Source of the DNA: Clostridium sp. DSM 17811
Lineage (GTDB): Bacteria > Bacillota > Clostridia > Clostridiales > Clostridiaceae
Direction of reading: 5' to 3'
Assembly: GCF_018861905.1 (NCBI RefSeq)
Contig: NZ_JAHLDU010000002.1
Coordinates: 434,001-498,000, forward strand
Length of the DNA stretch: 64,000 bases
Shown here: piece after piece, positions 54,731 through 64,000 of the stretch
Position numbering within the stretch: the first letter of the stretch is position 1
Layout: the number at the start of each line of letters is the position of its first letter
Position numbers and translations under genes: made by a program
The notes under the pieces: model-generated
What the model saw: the letters and a program-made list of their open reading frames with translations, nothing else
What the model was told of the DNA's origin: nothing
Databases searched by the model: none

Positions 54731-56143
54731 ATGGAGTATATTACTACAAATGAGATAATAGAGGCAATTCATGGGGAAGTAGTTTTGCAAGGTGAGAGTA
54801 CTAAGCATAATAATGTATGCATAGATACAAGAATTATAAAAGAGGAAGATGTTTTTATAGCAATAAAAGGTGAAAATTTTAATGCTAATGATTATGCCTT
54901 AGAGGCTAGTAAAAAAGGAGCTTCAATTTGTATAATTGATGATATGAAGTTTGAGAGGAATGATTTTAATAAGAAAACATCTGTTATTAAAGTAGTAGAT
55001 ACTAAAAAAGCACTTCTTATGCTTGCTAAATATTACATAAATAAACTTAATATAAAGGTAGTAGGAATTACTGGTTCTACAGGTAAGACATCTACAAAAG
55101 ATTTGGTTGCGGCAGTGCTTAGTGCTAAGTTCAAAGTGTTTAAAACACTAGGTAATTTTAATAACGAAATAGGATTACCTATGATGATATTTAAGTTAGA
55201 TAAAAGTTATGATGTTGCTGTTCTTGAGATGGGCATGAGTGACTTTAAAGAGATTCATAACTTATGTGAAGTTGCAAAACCTGATATTGCTATTATTACT
55301 AACATTGGAATGTCTCACATTGAAAATCTTAAAACTAGAGAAAATATTTTAAAAGCTAAAATGGAAATAACAGATTTTTTTGGTGAAAATTCTGTTCTAA
55401 TTGTAAATTCGGATAATGATCTATTACAAGATATTACATCAAAATATGAACTTATAAAAACCGGAATTGACGCTAAGGCTGATTATAGAGCATGTAATTT
55501 GAATATCCTTGAAAATAAAATAATATTTAACATAATGGATAAAGGAAATTTAATAGAAACCGGTATTGAGGTAAATATACCAGGACGCCATAATATACTT
55601 AATTCGATGCTCGCTGTAGCCTCTGCAAGAGTAATGAATATGAGTTACAAAGAAATTGCAGTAGGTTTTAAAAAACTTGAAGTTACATCTATGCGTTTAA
55701 ATATAAAAAAAGGAAAAAGGTTTACTATAATTAATGATTGTTATAATGCTAGTCCGGATTCAATGGTAGCTGCGATTGATGTACTTTGCGACACTCATGG
55801 TAAATCCAAAATTGCAATCTTTGGCACTATGAAGGAGCTCGGGGATAGTGCATATGATGCACATAAACAAGTTGGAAAATATGCGAAAAGTAAAAACCTT
55901 GATTTGTTAATAACACTTGGTGAATTTAATGAGGAATATAAAGAAGGATTTAATGATATAAATAAATATAGAAGTTTTGAAACCTATAACGAGGTAGTTT
56001 CATTTTTAGATGGAATCATAAAACAGGGGGATGTTGTTTTAGTTAAAGCTTCAAGATATATGAAGTTTGAGAGCATAGTGAAGGAACTCGAGAACTTGAA
56101 TTCTTGCGAAAATATTAATAATAAAGAGGTGATAGAAAAATGA
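54731..56143 (+). CDS. murF: UDP-MurNAc-pentapeptide synthetase MurF
   Basis: Adds D-Ala-D-Ala to UDP-MurNAc-tripeptide. 470 residues: MurF N-domain with [14 protein letters not shown] and DTR, ATP loop [14 protein letters not shown], and [13 protein letters not shown], a MurF signature. The C-domain includes [14 protein letters not shown] directly after the murE stop with AAGGAG upstream; overlaps mraY by four bases. Confidence 0.97.
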   Translation: MEYITTNEIIEAIHGEVVLQGESTKHNNVCIDTRIIKEEDVFIAIKGENFNANDYALEASKKGASICIIDDMKFERNDFNKKTSVIKVVDTKKALLMLAKYYINKLNIKVVGITGSTGKTSTKDLVAAVLSAKFKVFKTLGNFNNEIGLPMMIFKLDKSYDVAVLEMGMSDFKEIHNLCEVAKPDIAIITNIGMSHIENLKTRENILKAKMEITDFFGENSVLIVNSDNDLLQDITSKYELIKTGIDAKADYRACNLNILENKIIFNIMDKGNLIETGIEVNIPGRHNILNSMLAVASARVMNMSYKEIAVGFKKLEVTSMRLNIKKGKRFTIINDCYNASPDSMVAAIDVLCDTHGKSKIAIFGTMKELGDSAYDAHKQVGKYAKSKNLDLLITLGEFNEEYKEGFNDINKYRSFETYNEVVSFLDGIIKQGDVVLVKASRYMKFESIVKELENLNSCENINNKEVIEK

Positions 56144-57093
56144 GTTTAATTATTTATTCTGTAATAATTGCATTTTTATTATCAATTATACAAGGACCCT
56201 TGTTAATTCCACTTCTACATAAGCTTAAGTTTGGTCAGAATATAAGGGCAGAAGGACCTAAAAGTCATCTTAAAAAAGCTGGGACACCTACTATGGGTGG
56301 CATAATATTTATGGTTTCAACAATAATTACAATGTTATTAATTGTTAGACATACAAATGATGAAGCAATGATTGCAGTATATTGTTTTATAGCTTTTGGA
56401 TTAATAGGACTTATTGATGATTTCCTTAAGATAACACATAAAGATAATGAAGGACTTAAATCTAAACAAAAGATGTTACTTATAGTAATAGTTGCAGGAG
56501 TAATTGGATATTACTCTTCCATTAGATTAGGAACGGATATAACGATACCATTTGCCAATATGAGTATAAATTTGGGTATTTGGTATGTACCTTTTATTAT
56601 TATATATTTTGCGTCAACTACAAATGCAGTAAATTTAACTGACGGGTTAGATGGACTTGCAACTTCAGTTACAATAGTAGTTATGACATTTTTTGCTTTG
56701 GTTAGCAATATGTTGTTTCATCCCTCTCTTGCAATATTTTGTGCGGCACTTGCGGGTGCATTATTAGGATTTTTAAAATACAATTCTTATAAAGCACAAA
56801 TTTTTATGGGAGATATGGGGTCCTTAGCACTTGGAGGAGCAGTAGCAGGTGTTGGCATGATACTAAAATCACCCTTCCTCGTTGTTATCGTAGGTGGTAT
56901 ATATGTTATGGAAACACTCTCAGTTATTATTCAAGTTTTTGTATTTAAGGCTACAGGCAAGAGAGTATTTAAAATGTCCCCCATTCATCATCATTTTGAA
57001 TTAAGTGGATGGAATGAAACTAAAGTTGTTGCAGTATTCTCTATTGCAACAGTAGTTTTCTGTTTAATTGGATTTCTATCATTTTCCTATTAG
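56140..57093 (+). CDS. mraY: Phospho-MurNAc-pentapeptide transferase MraY
   Basis: Integral membrane enzyme making lipid I from UDP-MurNAc-pentapeptide and undecaprenyl phosphate. 317 residues, ten membrane helices. Motifs: [23 protein letters not shown] with catalytic aspartates, [24 protein letters not shown] and [12 protein letters not shown] (HHH). ATGA overlap with murF. Confidence 0.98.
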   Translation: MSLIIYSVIIAFLLSIIQGPLLIPLLHKLKFGQNIRAEGPKSHLKKAGTPTMGGIIFMVSTIITMLLIVRHTNDEAMIAVYCFIAFGLIGLIDDFLKITHKDNEGLKSKQKMLLIVIVAGVIGYYSSIRLGTDITIPFANMSINLGIWYVPFIIIYFASTTNAVNLTDGLDGLATSVTIVVMTFFALVSNMLFHPSLAIFCAALAGALLGFLKYNSYKAQIFMGDMGSLALGGAVAGVGMILKSPFLVVIVGGIYVMETLSVIIQVFVFKATGKRVFKMSPIHHHFELSGWNETKVVAVFSIATVVFCLIGFLSFSY

Positions 57094-57113
57094 TGATGTA
57101 AGGAGGATACAAT

Positions 57114-58220
57114 ATGAAAAAACAAAATTCTAAAATGGGACAAATAGATTTTATATTATTTGCAACAATAATGATTCTTGTGGTTATTGGAGTAGTTATG
57201 GTTTATAGTTCCAGTTCATATGTTGCTGCTTTTAAATATAATGATCCAGAGTTTTTTTTGAAAAAGCAACTTATGTGGGCAGCTATAGGAAGCATTTTAA
57301 TGGTTGTAGCAATTAAAATTGATTATCATATTTTAAAAAGATATACTGGCATTATGATGGTAATTACTATACTATTGTTACTTGTAGTTTTAGCTTTCCC
57401 AGCTATTAACGGTGCTAAGAGATGGATTCCATTAGGATTCGCATCTATTCAGCCATCTGAGATTGCAAAATACACTGTAGTTTTGTTTATGGCTAAGAGC
57501 TTAGACAGAAAGGGAGAAAAAGTAAAAGAATTTTTTAAGGGAATATGTCCATACTTATTAGTTTCAGGATTTTATGCGGGTCTAGTTTTGCTTGGATCAA
57601 ACTTAAGTATAGCAGCTGTTATAATGATTGTTACGGTTATTATATTATTTGCAGCAGGTGCAAAATTTTTACACCTTTTTGCAATAGGTTCTACGCTTGT
57701 TGCGGCGGTTGGTGCTTTAACAATTCTTGAACCATATAGATTGGCTAGACTTATGAATTTCAGAGATCCTTTTGCTGATAGTCAAGGTAAGGGATATCAA
57801 TTAGTTCAGTCACTTCTTGCACTAGGGTCAGGCGGAATTACTGGCGCAGGCATTGGCCAGTCAAGGCAGAAATGTCTTTATATACCAGAGCCTCAAACGG
57901 ATTTCATCTTTGCAATAATTGGGGAGGAACTAGGCCTAATAGGATGCACATTTATAATGCTGTTGTTTGTAATTTTTATATGGCGAGGTATTAAAACAGC
58001 GGTTACTTCTAAAGATATGTACGGAACCATCCTTGGTATTGGAATTACATCAGTTATAGCAATACAGGCAGTAATTAATATTGCTGTAGTTACAGGTTCG
58101 ATGCCAGTAACTGGCGTGCCATTACCGTTTATAAGTTATGGTGGATCAGCTCTGGTTTTTAATATGGTTGCAATGGGGATACTTTTGAATTTGTCGAGGC
58201 AAACTGAAAATAAAAATTAG
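57114..58220 (+). CDS. spoVE: SEDS glycosyltransferase SpoVE/FtsW
   Basis: Polytopic peptidoglycan polymerase working with a class B PBP such as the SpoVD encoded upstream. 368 residues, ten membrane segments. Motifs: GAKRWIPLG-ASIQPSE, the DPFADSQGKGYQ loop, AIIGEELGLIG and VTGVPLPFISYGGSALV. SpoVE and FtsW cannot be separated by eye; position after mraY fits SpoVE. ATG with AAGGAGG upstream. Confidence 0.95.
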   Translation: MKKQNSKMGQIDFILFATIMILVVIGVVMVYSSSSYVAAFKYNDPEFFLKKQLMWAAIGSILMVVAIKIDYHILKRYTGIMMVITILLLLVVLAFPAINGAKRWIPLGFASIQPSEIAKYTVVLFMAKSLDRKGEKVKEFFKGICPYLLVSGFYAGLVLLGSNLSIAAVIMIVTVIILFAAGAKFLHLFAIGSTLVAAVGALTILEPYRLARLMNFRDPFADSQGKGYQLVQSLLALGSGGITGAGIGQSRQKCLYIPEPQTDFIFAIIGEELGLIGCTFIMLLFVIFIWRGIKTAVTSKDMYGTILGIGITSVIAIQAVINIAVVTGSMPVTGVPLPFISYGGSALVFNMVAMGILLNLSRQTENKN

Positions 58221-58257
58221 AAAAGGCATGCGTAGCGGCATTGCCTTTTCTAATTTT
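58213..58257 (+). terminator. Terminator after spoVE
   Basis: A 16-bp stem (58213-58228 with 58242-58257) overlapping the stop codon, 13-base loop, T-rich 3' arm. It splits the cell wall genes from the ftsQ group. Confidence 0.85.
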
Positions 58258-58543
58258 CAAATTACAATTAGTGGGTATAGTTTTAAATAAATAATGAGTC
58301 TAAGGGCTTGTATATTTCGGTTATTATTTGTTCTGGTGTAGTTAAAGAAAATTAATATTATAAATACTAAAAATAGGTTAAAATTCAGATGAAAATAGTT
58401 AAGTTAAGTGTTATTATATATAGGAGAATAGTTTTAAATAATATTATGTAAATTAAATCTGGATCTATTTTACAATATACAAATTTTAATGGTGTATTTT
58501 AATATATAAATTTGTAAATTTGTTAAGGAATGCGAGGAAGTGA
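58258..58543 (+). other. AT-rich region before ftsQ
   Basis: No gene or clear structure. A promoter for the ftsQ group must lie here, but only weak -10-like sequences (for example TATTAT at 58412 and TACAAT at 58471) without matching -35 elements were found. Confidence 0.4.
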
Positions 58544-59356
58544 ATGAGAAAGAAAAGTAATAATCTTGAAAAAGGGAATTACATTATAGAAAATAAAGAA
58601 AAATTATTACATAAAAGGAAAAAACGGAAAAAAGTAAGGGGCTTAATTTTATTAGTCATAATTATGGTAACAACGCTTATTACGTTATGCATGAAATTGC
58701 CTTATTTTGATATTAAAAATATTGAAATAACAGGAAATGTGAATGCATCTAAAACTGAAATTAATGATATAGCTAAAACTCATTTAGGTAATAATATTTT
58801 ATATGATGGTTTTGGTGATACCAATAAACAAATTATGGAAAACCCATACGTTTTAAGTGTAAAAGTTAAAAAAGTTTTTCCTAGCAAGATTATTATAGAA
58901 ATAAATGAAAAAAGAGCGACGTTTTATGGAAAAGCAAATAATGATTTTTACATTATAGATAATAAAGGAAACCTACTTCAAAAAAAATCAGATATTAAAG
59001 GTATGAACTTAGTAAATCTAATTGGATTTAATTATGAAAAAGCTCAAGTAGGTAGTTTAATTGGAGAGAAGAGCGATCGAAAAATTGATACTCTAGTTTC
59101 AATGGCTAGTATCATTGAGAATTATAGAAAGACTAGTAAATCAAATAAGATAATAGCAGTAGATGTAAATAATGTGTTAGATATTAAGATTTTATATGGA
59201 AATATGTATATTAAATTTGGAACAACACTAGATTTGAAAAACAAATTTAATAAGGCGATAAATATTATTACGCAACCTCAATATGAGAATGCAAAGGGGT
59301 ATGTAGATGTAAGTTTTACAGGAAATCCAGCAATTTATGTAGGACCAAAGAAGTAA
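58544..59356 (+). CDS. ftsQ: Cell division protein FtsQ/DivIB
   Basis: Bitopic division protein linking FtsL/DivIC to the septal synthase. 270 residues: basic cytoplasmic part, membrane segment (about 31-50), POTRA domain beginning FDIKNIEITGNVNASKTEI and the second FtsQ domain with PSKIIIEINEKRATFY. ATG with GAGGAAG upstream. Position and architecture agree. Confidence 0.92.
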   Translation: MRKKSNNLEKGNYIIENKEKLLHKRKKRKKVRGLILLVIIMVTTLITLCMKLPYFDIKNIEITGNVNASKTEINDIAKTHLGNNILYDGFGDTNKQIMENPYVLSVKVKKVFPSKIIIEINEKRATFYGKANNDFYIIDNKGNLLQKKSDIKGMNLVNLIGFNYEKAQVGSLIGEKSDRKIDTLVSMASIIENYRKTSKSNKIIAVDVNNVLDIKILYGNMYIKFGTTLDLKNKFNKAINIITQPQYENAKGYVDVSFTGNPAIYVGPKK

Positions 59357-59394
59357 GAAGGTGTCTCCCCCGGAGAGTAACAAGGAGGAAGTTT

Positions 59395-60120
59395 ATGAAG
59401 AAGTTTATATCTCAAATATCCATTGGTATTATATGTGTATTATTAGGATTTATGATAACTTATCAATTTAAAATGATAAGCAAACAAAATTCAGCATCAA
59501 CATCAGATACAAATAAAAATACACCTGAAATTATAACTGAAAATGAACAATTAAAAAAGAGTAAGGTAGAGATGCAGAAAAAAATTGATGATTTAGATAC
59601 TAAAACAAAAGAATATGAAACTGCTGCAGGGGGGAAAGACACAGAAAGTGAATTGTTAAATAAAGAATTAGTTGAGACGAGAATACTCACTGGAGATACC
59701 GATGTAAAAGGTGAAGGTATGACAATTTATATAACTCCTAAAAGTAGTATTTTTGGAAGTAATTCTGATGATCAAAAAATAAATGATACAGATTTAGTTC
59801 ATATAGTAAATGAATTAAATGCTGCAGATGCAGAAGCAATTTCTATCAATGATATTAGACTAACTTCTCGTAGTGGTATAAGAAATGCTGGAAATGCGAT
59901 TATTATAAATGATGAAAGAATTTCTTATAGTAAAAGAATAACTATTAAAGCAATTGGTAAAAGTGACATATTGGAAAGTGCCATTAGTTTCCCAGGAGCA
60001 ATTCCACAAACCCTTAGCCAGACTTGTGATATAACAATGGAAAAATCAAATAAAGTTGTAATTACTAAATCAAATAGAGCATATAAGTTCGAGTTTGCGA
60101 AACCAATAGAAAAGAAGTAG
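59395..60120 (+). CDS. DUF881 family protein (YlxW type)
   Basis: A 241-residue membrane-anchored protein: one N-terminal membrane segment, coiled coil (KKSKVEMQKKIDDLDTKTKE), then the DUF881 domain with VKGEGMTIYI, LVHIVNELNAADAEAISIND, RLTSRSGIRNAGNAIIIND. The family is tied to division and sporulation loci, function unknown. ATG with AAGGAGGAAG upstream. Confidence 0.93.
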   Translation: MKKFISQISIGIICVLLGFMITYQFKMISKQNSASTSDTNKNTPEIITENEQLKKSKVEMQKKIDDLDTKTKEYETAAGGKDTESELLNKELVETRILTGDTDVKGEGMTIYITPKSSIFGSNSDDQKINDTDLVHIVNELNAADAEAISINDIRLTSRSGIRNAGNAIIINDERISYSKRITIKAIGKSDILESAISFPGAIPQTLSQTCDITMEKSNKVVITKSNRAYKFEFAKPIEKK

Positions 60121-60130
60121 AGGTGATTAA

Positions 60131-60472
60131 ATGGTTGCTTTTGTAGGATTACTTATAGGTGTAATATTAGGAATTGTATGGAATGTTAATATTCCAGTTA
60201 AATTTTCTCCATATATTTCAGTAGCAATTTTTGCGTGTTTAGATTCTGTTTTTGGTGCATTAAGAGGTTCAATGTCTCATAATTTCCGTGCGGATATTTT
60301 TGTGTCAGGTTTTTTTGGGAATGCTGCGCTAGCTGTAGCAATGGTTTATTTAGGTGATAAATTAGGAATTCCAATTTATTTGGCCGCTATTATTGTATTC
60401 GGAGGTCGGATATTTGATAACTTTGCAATTATTAGACGACTTTTAATTGACAAAGCTAAATCCCACTCATGA
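60131..60472 (+). CDS. sbp: Small basic protein Sbp (DUF1290)
   Basis: A 113-residue protein with three membrane segments and the strongly conserved centre YISVAIFACLDSVFGALRG, SGFFGNAALA, and FDNFAIIRRLLI. It always sits between two DUF881 genes in clostridia and bacilli; function unknown. ATG with GAGGTGATTAA upstream. Confidence 0.94.
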   Translation: MVAFVGLLIGVILGIVWNVNIPVKFSPYISVAIFACLDSVFGALRGSMSHNFRADIFVSGFFGNAALAVAMVYLGDKLGIPIYLAAIIVFGGRIFDNFAIIRRLLIDKAKSHS

Positions 60473-60481
60473 GGTGATTAA

Positions 60482-61192
60482 ATGAAAAATAATGAAGCTA
60501 CCATATTTGTTTTTATTGCTTCAATAATCATAGGAATTCTTATATCAATGAATATTGGATTTAAAGGGAAAAGCAATTTTTTAGATGTAAAACAGTATGA
60601 TCAAGCCTATAATGAGAGAACTAAATTATATTCAGAACTAAACAGTTTAAAAGAGCAATACCATAGTACCAGTGTAAAGCTTAAAAAGTATGATACTGGT
60701 GATGAAAAAACACTTCAGGTTTCAAAAGAAATTAAAAAAGAAGTTATTAATAATAATTTAATAATTGGAAATAGTGATGTTTATGGCCAGGGGGTTAAAA
60801 TTAAACTAGAGGATGGCGCCGATAGTTTTGATAAGAATGTTACTATGAGTCAATTAATTCATGATTCTGATATTGTTCAAGTAATAAATGATCTTAGAAA
60901 TGCAGGGGCCGAGGCAATATCAGTAAATGGAATAAGAGTTATTTATGATAATTGGGGGTTATGTGCCGGTTCTAATATTGATTTAAATGGTGTCAAGATA
61001 GTAACTCCATTTTATATTAGTGCTATTGGAAACAAGGATATAATGTATAATTATTTAACTTTAGAGCAAACTCATACATCATTCCTCCAAAGTAGTGATG
61101 TTAAAATTAATATTGCTAAGTCAGATAATATAAAGATATTAGCATATAATGGTGAGTTTATTTATAAGTACATGAGTTTAGTGAATAAATAA
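60482..61192 (+). CDS. DUF881 family protein (YlxX type)
   Basis: Second DUF881 protein, 236 residues: N-terminal membrane segment (IFVFIASIIIGILISM), coiled coil, and the domain core VIGN-type VYGQGVKIKLEDG, DLRNAGAEAISVNGIRV. Paralogue of the gene at 59395. ATG directly after a GAGGTGATTAA site, nine bases after sbp. Confidence 0.93.
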   Translation: MKNNEATIFVFIASIIIGILISMNIGFKGKSNFLDVKQYDQAYNERTKLYSELNSLKEQYHSTSVKLKKYDTGDEKTLQVSKEIKKEVINNNLIIGNSDVYGQGVKIKLEDGADSFDKNVTMSQLIHDSDIVQVINDLRNAGAEAISVNGIRVIYDNWGLCAGSNIDLNGVKIVTPFYISAIGNKDIMYNYLTLEQTHTSFLQSSDVKINIAKSDNIKILAYNGEFIYKYMSLVNK

Positions 61193-61307
61193 TATTAAAT
61201 ATACGAATCTTAAAGGATTTTCCTGTTTAATGAAGAATTAATACAGAAATGGGATAGGGTAATTAATAATTGTTTTGAGCCCTAAAAAACTAAGGAGGGA
61301 CGGATAG

Positions 61308-61982
61308 TTGTCAGTTGGTGAGGTTTATAATAAAATAAAGAATGAAATTCCAGAAAACGTAACACTAATATGCGTTTCTAAGACTAGGCAAATTAGTGAA
61401 ATAAAAGAGGCTTATGAATCTGGAGCTAGAGACTTTGGAGAGAACAAAGTTCAAGAATTTCTTGAAAAATACGATAACATAGAGAAAGATAGTAGATGGC
61501 ACTTTATAGGACATTTGCAGACAAATAAGGTGAAATATATAGTTGGAAAAGTTCATCTTATACATTCTTTAGACAGCATACATTTACTCAAAGAAATTGA
61601 AAAGCGTTATGGGGCAAAGAATGAAATAGCAAATGTTTTAATTCAAATAAATATTGGAAACGAAATCGCGAAGACGGGCGTTGCTCTTGAGGAAATGAAT
61701 GATCTAATAAAGGCCTGCGAAGAATGTAATAATGTAAAAGTCAAAGGGCTTATGGCTACAATTCCAATTGGTGACGATGAAAGCTCTAGAAAATATTTTG
61801 CGAAGATGAAGGCTATTTTTGATAATCTAAAGACTTATAAATACAAAAATGTTTCAATGGAGTTTTTATCTTTAGGAATGAGCAAAGATTTCCCTATTGC
61901 TTTAGAACAGGGAGCTAATATGATAAGACTTGGTGAGAAAATATTTGGAAAAAGAGATTATAAAAAACTGGAGGTAATATAA
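61308..61982 (+). CDS. yggS: PLP homeostasis protein YggS/YlmE
   Basis: A PLP-binding protein of alanine-racemase fold that balances vitamin B6 and amino-acid pools. 224 residues with the PLP lysine in CVSKTR (K25), [25 protein letters not shown] and [12 protein letters not shown] start eight bases after AAGGAGGG. First gene of the yggS-sepF-ylmG-ylmH-divIVA group, a conserved order in Firmicutes. Confidence 0.96.
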   Translation: MSVGEVYNKIKNEIPENVTLICVSKTRQISEIKEAYESGARDFGENKVQEFLEKYDNIEKDSRWHFIGHLQTNKVKYIVGKVHLIHSLDSIHLLKEIEKRYGAKNEIANVLIQINIGNEIAKTGVALEEMNDLIKACEECNNVKVKGLMATIPIGDDESSRKYFAKMKAIFDNLKTYKYKNVSMEFLSLGMSKDFPIALEQGANMIRLGEKIFGKRDYKKLEVI

Positions 61983-61983
61983 A

Positions 61984-62430
61984 ATGGCAAGTAAAGTGAT
62001 TAATAAAGTTATGGGCTTTTTGGGTATGGCAGAGGAAGAAGAGGATGAGGTTCAAGAAATAGATAATGAAGATGAAAATGTGGATATTGAATCATTGATG
62101 AGTGCAAATAAGAAACAGAGTAAAGTAGTAAATATTCATACATCAACATCTACAAAGGTAGTAATCATAAAACCAGATGATTTTGATGAAGCAACAGTGA
62201 TTAGTGACAACTTAAAGGCTAGAAAGATAATTGTGATAAATACAACTGCGCTAGAACCAAAAACTGGTCAAAGATTATTAGATTTTGTCGGTGGAGTATG
62301 TTACGCTTTAGGCGGGGATCTTCAGCAGGTAGAAAAAGGAGTATATATAATTTCTCCATCCAATGTAGAGGTTAATAATGAATTGAAAAACGAACTAAGT
62401 TCAAAGGGAATCTTTAACTGGAATAAGTAA
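61984..62430 (+). CDS. sepF: Cell division protein SepF
   Basis: Membrane-binding FtsZ partner that bundles protofilaments at the septum. 148 residues: N-terminal amphipathic helix ([14 protein letters not shown]), acidic linker, and the core domain with [12 protein letters not shown] and [24 protein letters not shown] follows the yggS stop by one base. Confidence 0.96.
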   Translation: MASKVINKVMGFLGMAEEEEDEVQEIDNEDENVDIESLMSANKKQSKVVNIHTSTSTKVVIIKPDDFDEATVISDNLKARKIIVINTTALEPKTGQRLLDFVGGVCYALGGDLQQVEKGVYIISPSNVEVNNELKNELSSKGIFNWNK

Positions 62431-62508
62431 AAATATGTATCAAAGAAATTTTTAGGACACAATAAAATATTGTTGTCTATATTTAGAAAATTCAGGAGGT
62501 TATAAAAT

Positions 62509-62778
62509 TTGTATTTGTATAATGTAATTAATATGTTTTTTAAGGTGTTAGAGTATGCAATTCTTATTGAAGTAGTTTTGTCTTGGGTTTATGCTGGGCG
62601 CTCAAATCAGTACACTGAAATTTTACATAAAATAACTAATCCTTTGCTAGAACCTGGTAGAAAGATTCAAAATAGATATTTTGGTAATATGATGATAGAT
62701 TTTTCTCCAATAATAGCGCTTGGTATTATAATGATCTTAAAGCAAATTGTGTATGCTTTATTTACACTTTTTTTATAA
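62509..62778 (+). CDS. ylmG: YggT family membrane protein (YlmG)
   Basis: An 89-residue protein with two membrane segments and the conserved loop IEVVLSWVYAGRSN, ITNPLLEPGRKI. Linked to septum or nucleoid organisation; exact function unknown. TTG start with CAGGAGG upstream. Confidence 0.93.
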   Translation: MYLYNVINMFFKVLEYAILIEVVLSWVYAGRSNQYTEILHKITNPLLEPGRKIQNRYFGNMMIDFSPIIALGIIMILKQIVYALFTLFL

Positions 62779-62790
62779 GGTTAAACACAG

Positions 62791-63564
62791 ATGGATAAAA
62801 AACATTTTTTAAATAATATAAATTGTGAAGATAAAAATTTAATTTCTAACATATTTAATAAAATACAAATAGCTGAAAAGACAAATCAAATCATATTTAC
62901 TAATGATTTTTTACCTCCAGCTATATGGCATCAAATTCTTGCTATAAGTGAAGATTATGAAATAAAACCATTTACAAATGGAATATTTAAAGATGCAGAT
63001 AGGAGAATGTTATCATTTTCGACCGGTGAGGCTCCTATAGAGTATCCTATAGTTTTACTTAAAATAAAAAATAAATCTAAATTTGCGAAGGTTGATCATA
63101 AAGATTATTTAGGTGCAATAATGTCATTAGGCATTAAAAGAGAAAAATTGGGTGATTTAATAATTCAAGATTCTGTATGTTATGCACCGGTTTGCAGTGA
63201 TATTAGTAATTTTATAATTAATAATTTAAATAAAATAAAGAATTGTCCTTGCGATGTCACTGAGTATGATTATGCATCACAGGATCTTCCAGAAAGAAAA
63301 TTTGAGGAAAAAGTTATTATAACTACGTCATTTAGATTAGATGGTTTAGTTTCAGCTGTATGTAATATTTCTAGAAATAGTTCAGTTGAACTAATATCTT
63401 CAGGCAAAATATTAGTTAATTATTTTAATTGTTTAAAGAAGGATAAAGTTATTGAAAATAATGATACATTAACAATTAGAGGATATGGAAAATTTAAGGT
63501 GGCAGATGTTGTAGGAAATACGCAAAAGGGTCGCTTGAAAGTTGTAATAAAGAAGTACATATAG
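62791..63564 (+). CDS. ylmH: RNA-binding protein YlmH (S4 domain)
   Basis: A 257-residue protein with a YlmH N-domain (FTNDFLPPAIWHQIL, DADRRMLSFSTGE) and a C-terminal S4 RNA-binding domain (about 180-250; SSGKILVNYFNCLKKDKVIE). Linked to ribosome rescue and division-site positioning in Firmicutes. ATG 12 bases after ylmG. Confidence 0.94.
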   Translation: MDKKHFLNNINCEDKNLISNIFNKIQIAEKTNQIIFTNDFLPPAIWHQILAISEDYEIKPFTNGIFKDADRRMLSFSTGEAPIEYPIVLLKIKNKSKFAKVDHKDYLGAIMSLGIKREKLGDLIIQDSVCYAPVCSDISNFIINNLNKIKNCPCDVTEYDYASQDLPERKFEEKVIITTSFRLDGLVSAVCNISRNSSVELISSGKILVNYFNCLKKDKVIENNDTLTIRGYGKFKVADVVGNTQKGRLKVVIKKYI

Positions 63565-63580
63565 GCATAGGGGGGAAAGA

Positions 63581-64000
63581 ATGAGAATAACATCTATGGA
63601 TATTAACAATAAAGAATTTAAGAAGGTCATAAGAGGATACAACTCAGAAGAGGTTGATGATTTTTTAGAAACAGTATCTGATGAATATGAAATGGCATAT
63701 AAAGAAAATTCTACACTTAAAGAGAAGATAAGTTTTTTAGAAGAGAAGTTAGATCATCATGTTAAGATAGAAGCAACAATTCAAAATACTTTAGTGTTAG
63801 CTCAAAATGCAGCAGAACAAGCAAGGGTGTCTGCTCAAAAGGAAGCTGAATTGATTATTAGAAATGCAAACGACACTTCCCAAAGGATGCTAAATAAGGC
63901 TCATGATGATGTACTCAAGGTAAATGATGAATATGAAAAAGTTAAGCAGGAATTTGCAAAATTTAGGACTAAATTCAGAAGTTTCATGAATTGTCAGCTT
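63581..64000 (+). CDS. divIVA: Cell division initiation protein DivIVA, 5' part
   Basis: Coiled-coil pole and septum marker. The first 140 residues are present; the gene runs off the window end. The N-terminal domain carries MDINNKEFKKVIRGYNSEEV, DDFLETVSDEYE, then the coiled coil. ATG with GGGGGGAAAG upstream. Last gene of the sepF group. Confidence 0.96.
   Translation, partial: MRITSMDINNKEFKKVIRGYNSEEVDDFLETVSDEYEMAYKENSTLKEKISFLEEKLDHHVKIEATIQNTLVLAQNAAEQARVSAQKEAELIIRNANDTSQRMLNKAHDDVLKVNDEYEKVKQEFAKFRTKFRSFMNCQL

Overview
The window is AT-rich, low-GC Firmicute DNA from an endospore-forming, flagellated clostridium, probably Clostridium sensu stricto. The pointers are the clostridial FliR-FlhB fusion, SpoVD and SpoVE in the division cluster, meso-DAP-type MurE, SigD/CsrA/FliW flagellar control, many TTG and GTG starts with strong AGGAGG sites, and a large uninterrupted basal-body operon. 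Species was not determined.

Layout. (1) 1-6754: late flagellar genes flgK (3' part), flgL, fliW, a csrA-flaG fusion, an orphan small gene, fliS, a long fliD and a FliT-like gene. (2) 6755-11552: a 793-residue flagellin behind a SigD-type promoter and a CsrA-type leader hairpin, a YjfB-like gene, a small orphan and a short second flagellin. (3) 11557-14934: accessory island with a secreted protein of seven 95-residue repeats, a RAYT-type transposase remnant flanked by CCCCAGGGG palindromes, a coiled-coil gene built on 21-bp repeats, and a 620-bp upstream region for the next operon. (4) 14935-38601: the fla operon flgB-flgC-fliEFGHIJK-flgD-TIGR02530-flgE-flbD-motAB-fliLOPQ-fliR/flhB-flhAFG-pilZ-sigD-swrB-like-small membrane gene-flgF-flgG, closed by a terminator. 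fliM, fliN and chemotaxis genes are not in it. (5) 38743-48573: housekeeping genes (orphan membrane protein, CBS-type Mn pyrophosphatase, Ca-type P-ATPase, an unknown basic protein, a Lon-family protease with a degenerate ATPase site, ychF). (6) 48907-64000: mraZ-rsmH-ftsL-spoVD, murE-murF-mraY-spoVE, ftsQ-DUF881-sbp-DUF881, and yggS-sepF-ylmG-ylmH-divIVA (divIVA cut by the window end).

How it works together. SigD (35542) should transcribe the two flagellins and perhaps its own operon through TAAA-N15-nCGATAT promoters seen at 6803, 10635 and 14562. CsrA should hold the flagellin leader (hairpin 6920-6935 plus Shine-Dalgarno) until FliW, freed from flagellin, removes it. In this strain CsrA is joined in frame to FlaG at a run of six G, with the old flaG ribosome site and ATG still present, so the fusion may be real, slippage-controlled or an assembly error. 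MraZ probably autoregulates through four 10-bp-phased boxes plus one more ahead of its own start.

No wholly new defence or metabolic system was seen. The strongest leads are the csrA-flaG junction, the flagellin-2/repeat-protein pair, a 74-codon gene that appears to start at ATT, the 116-bp inverted-repeat element at 47248-47363, and the RAYT remnant with its palindromes.
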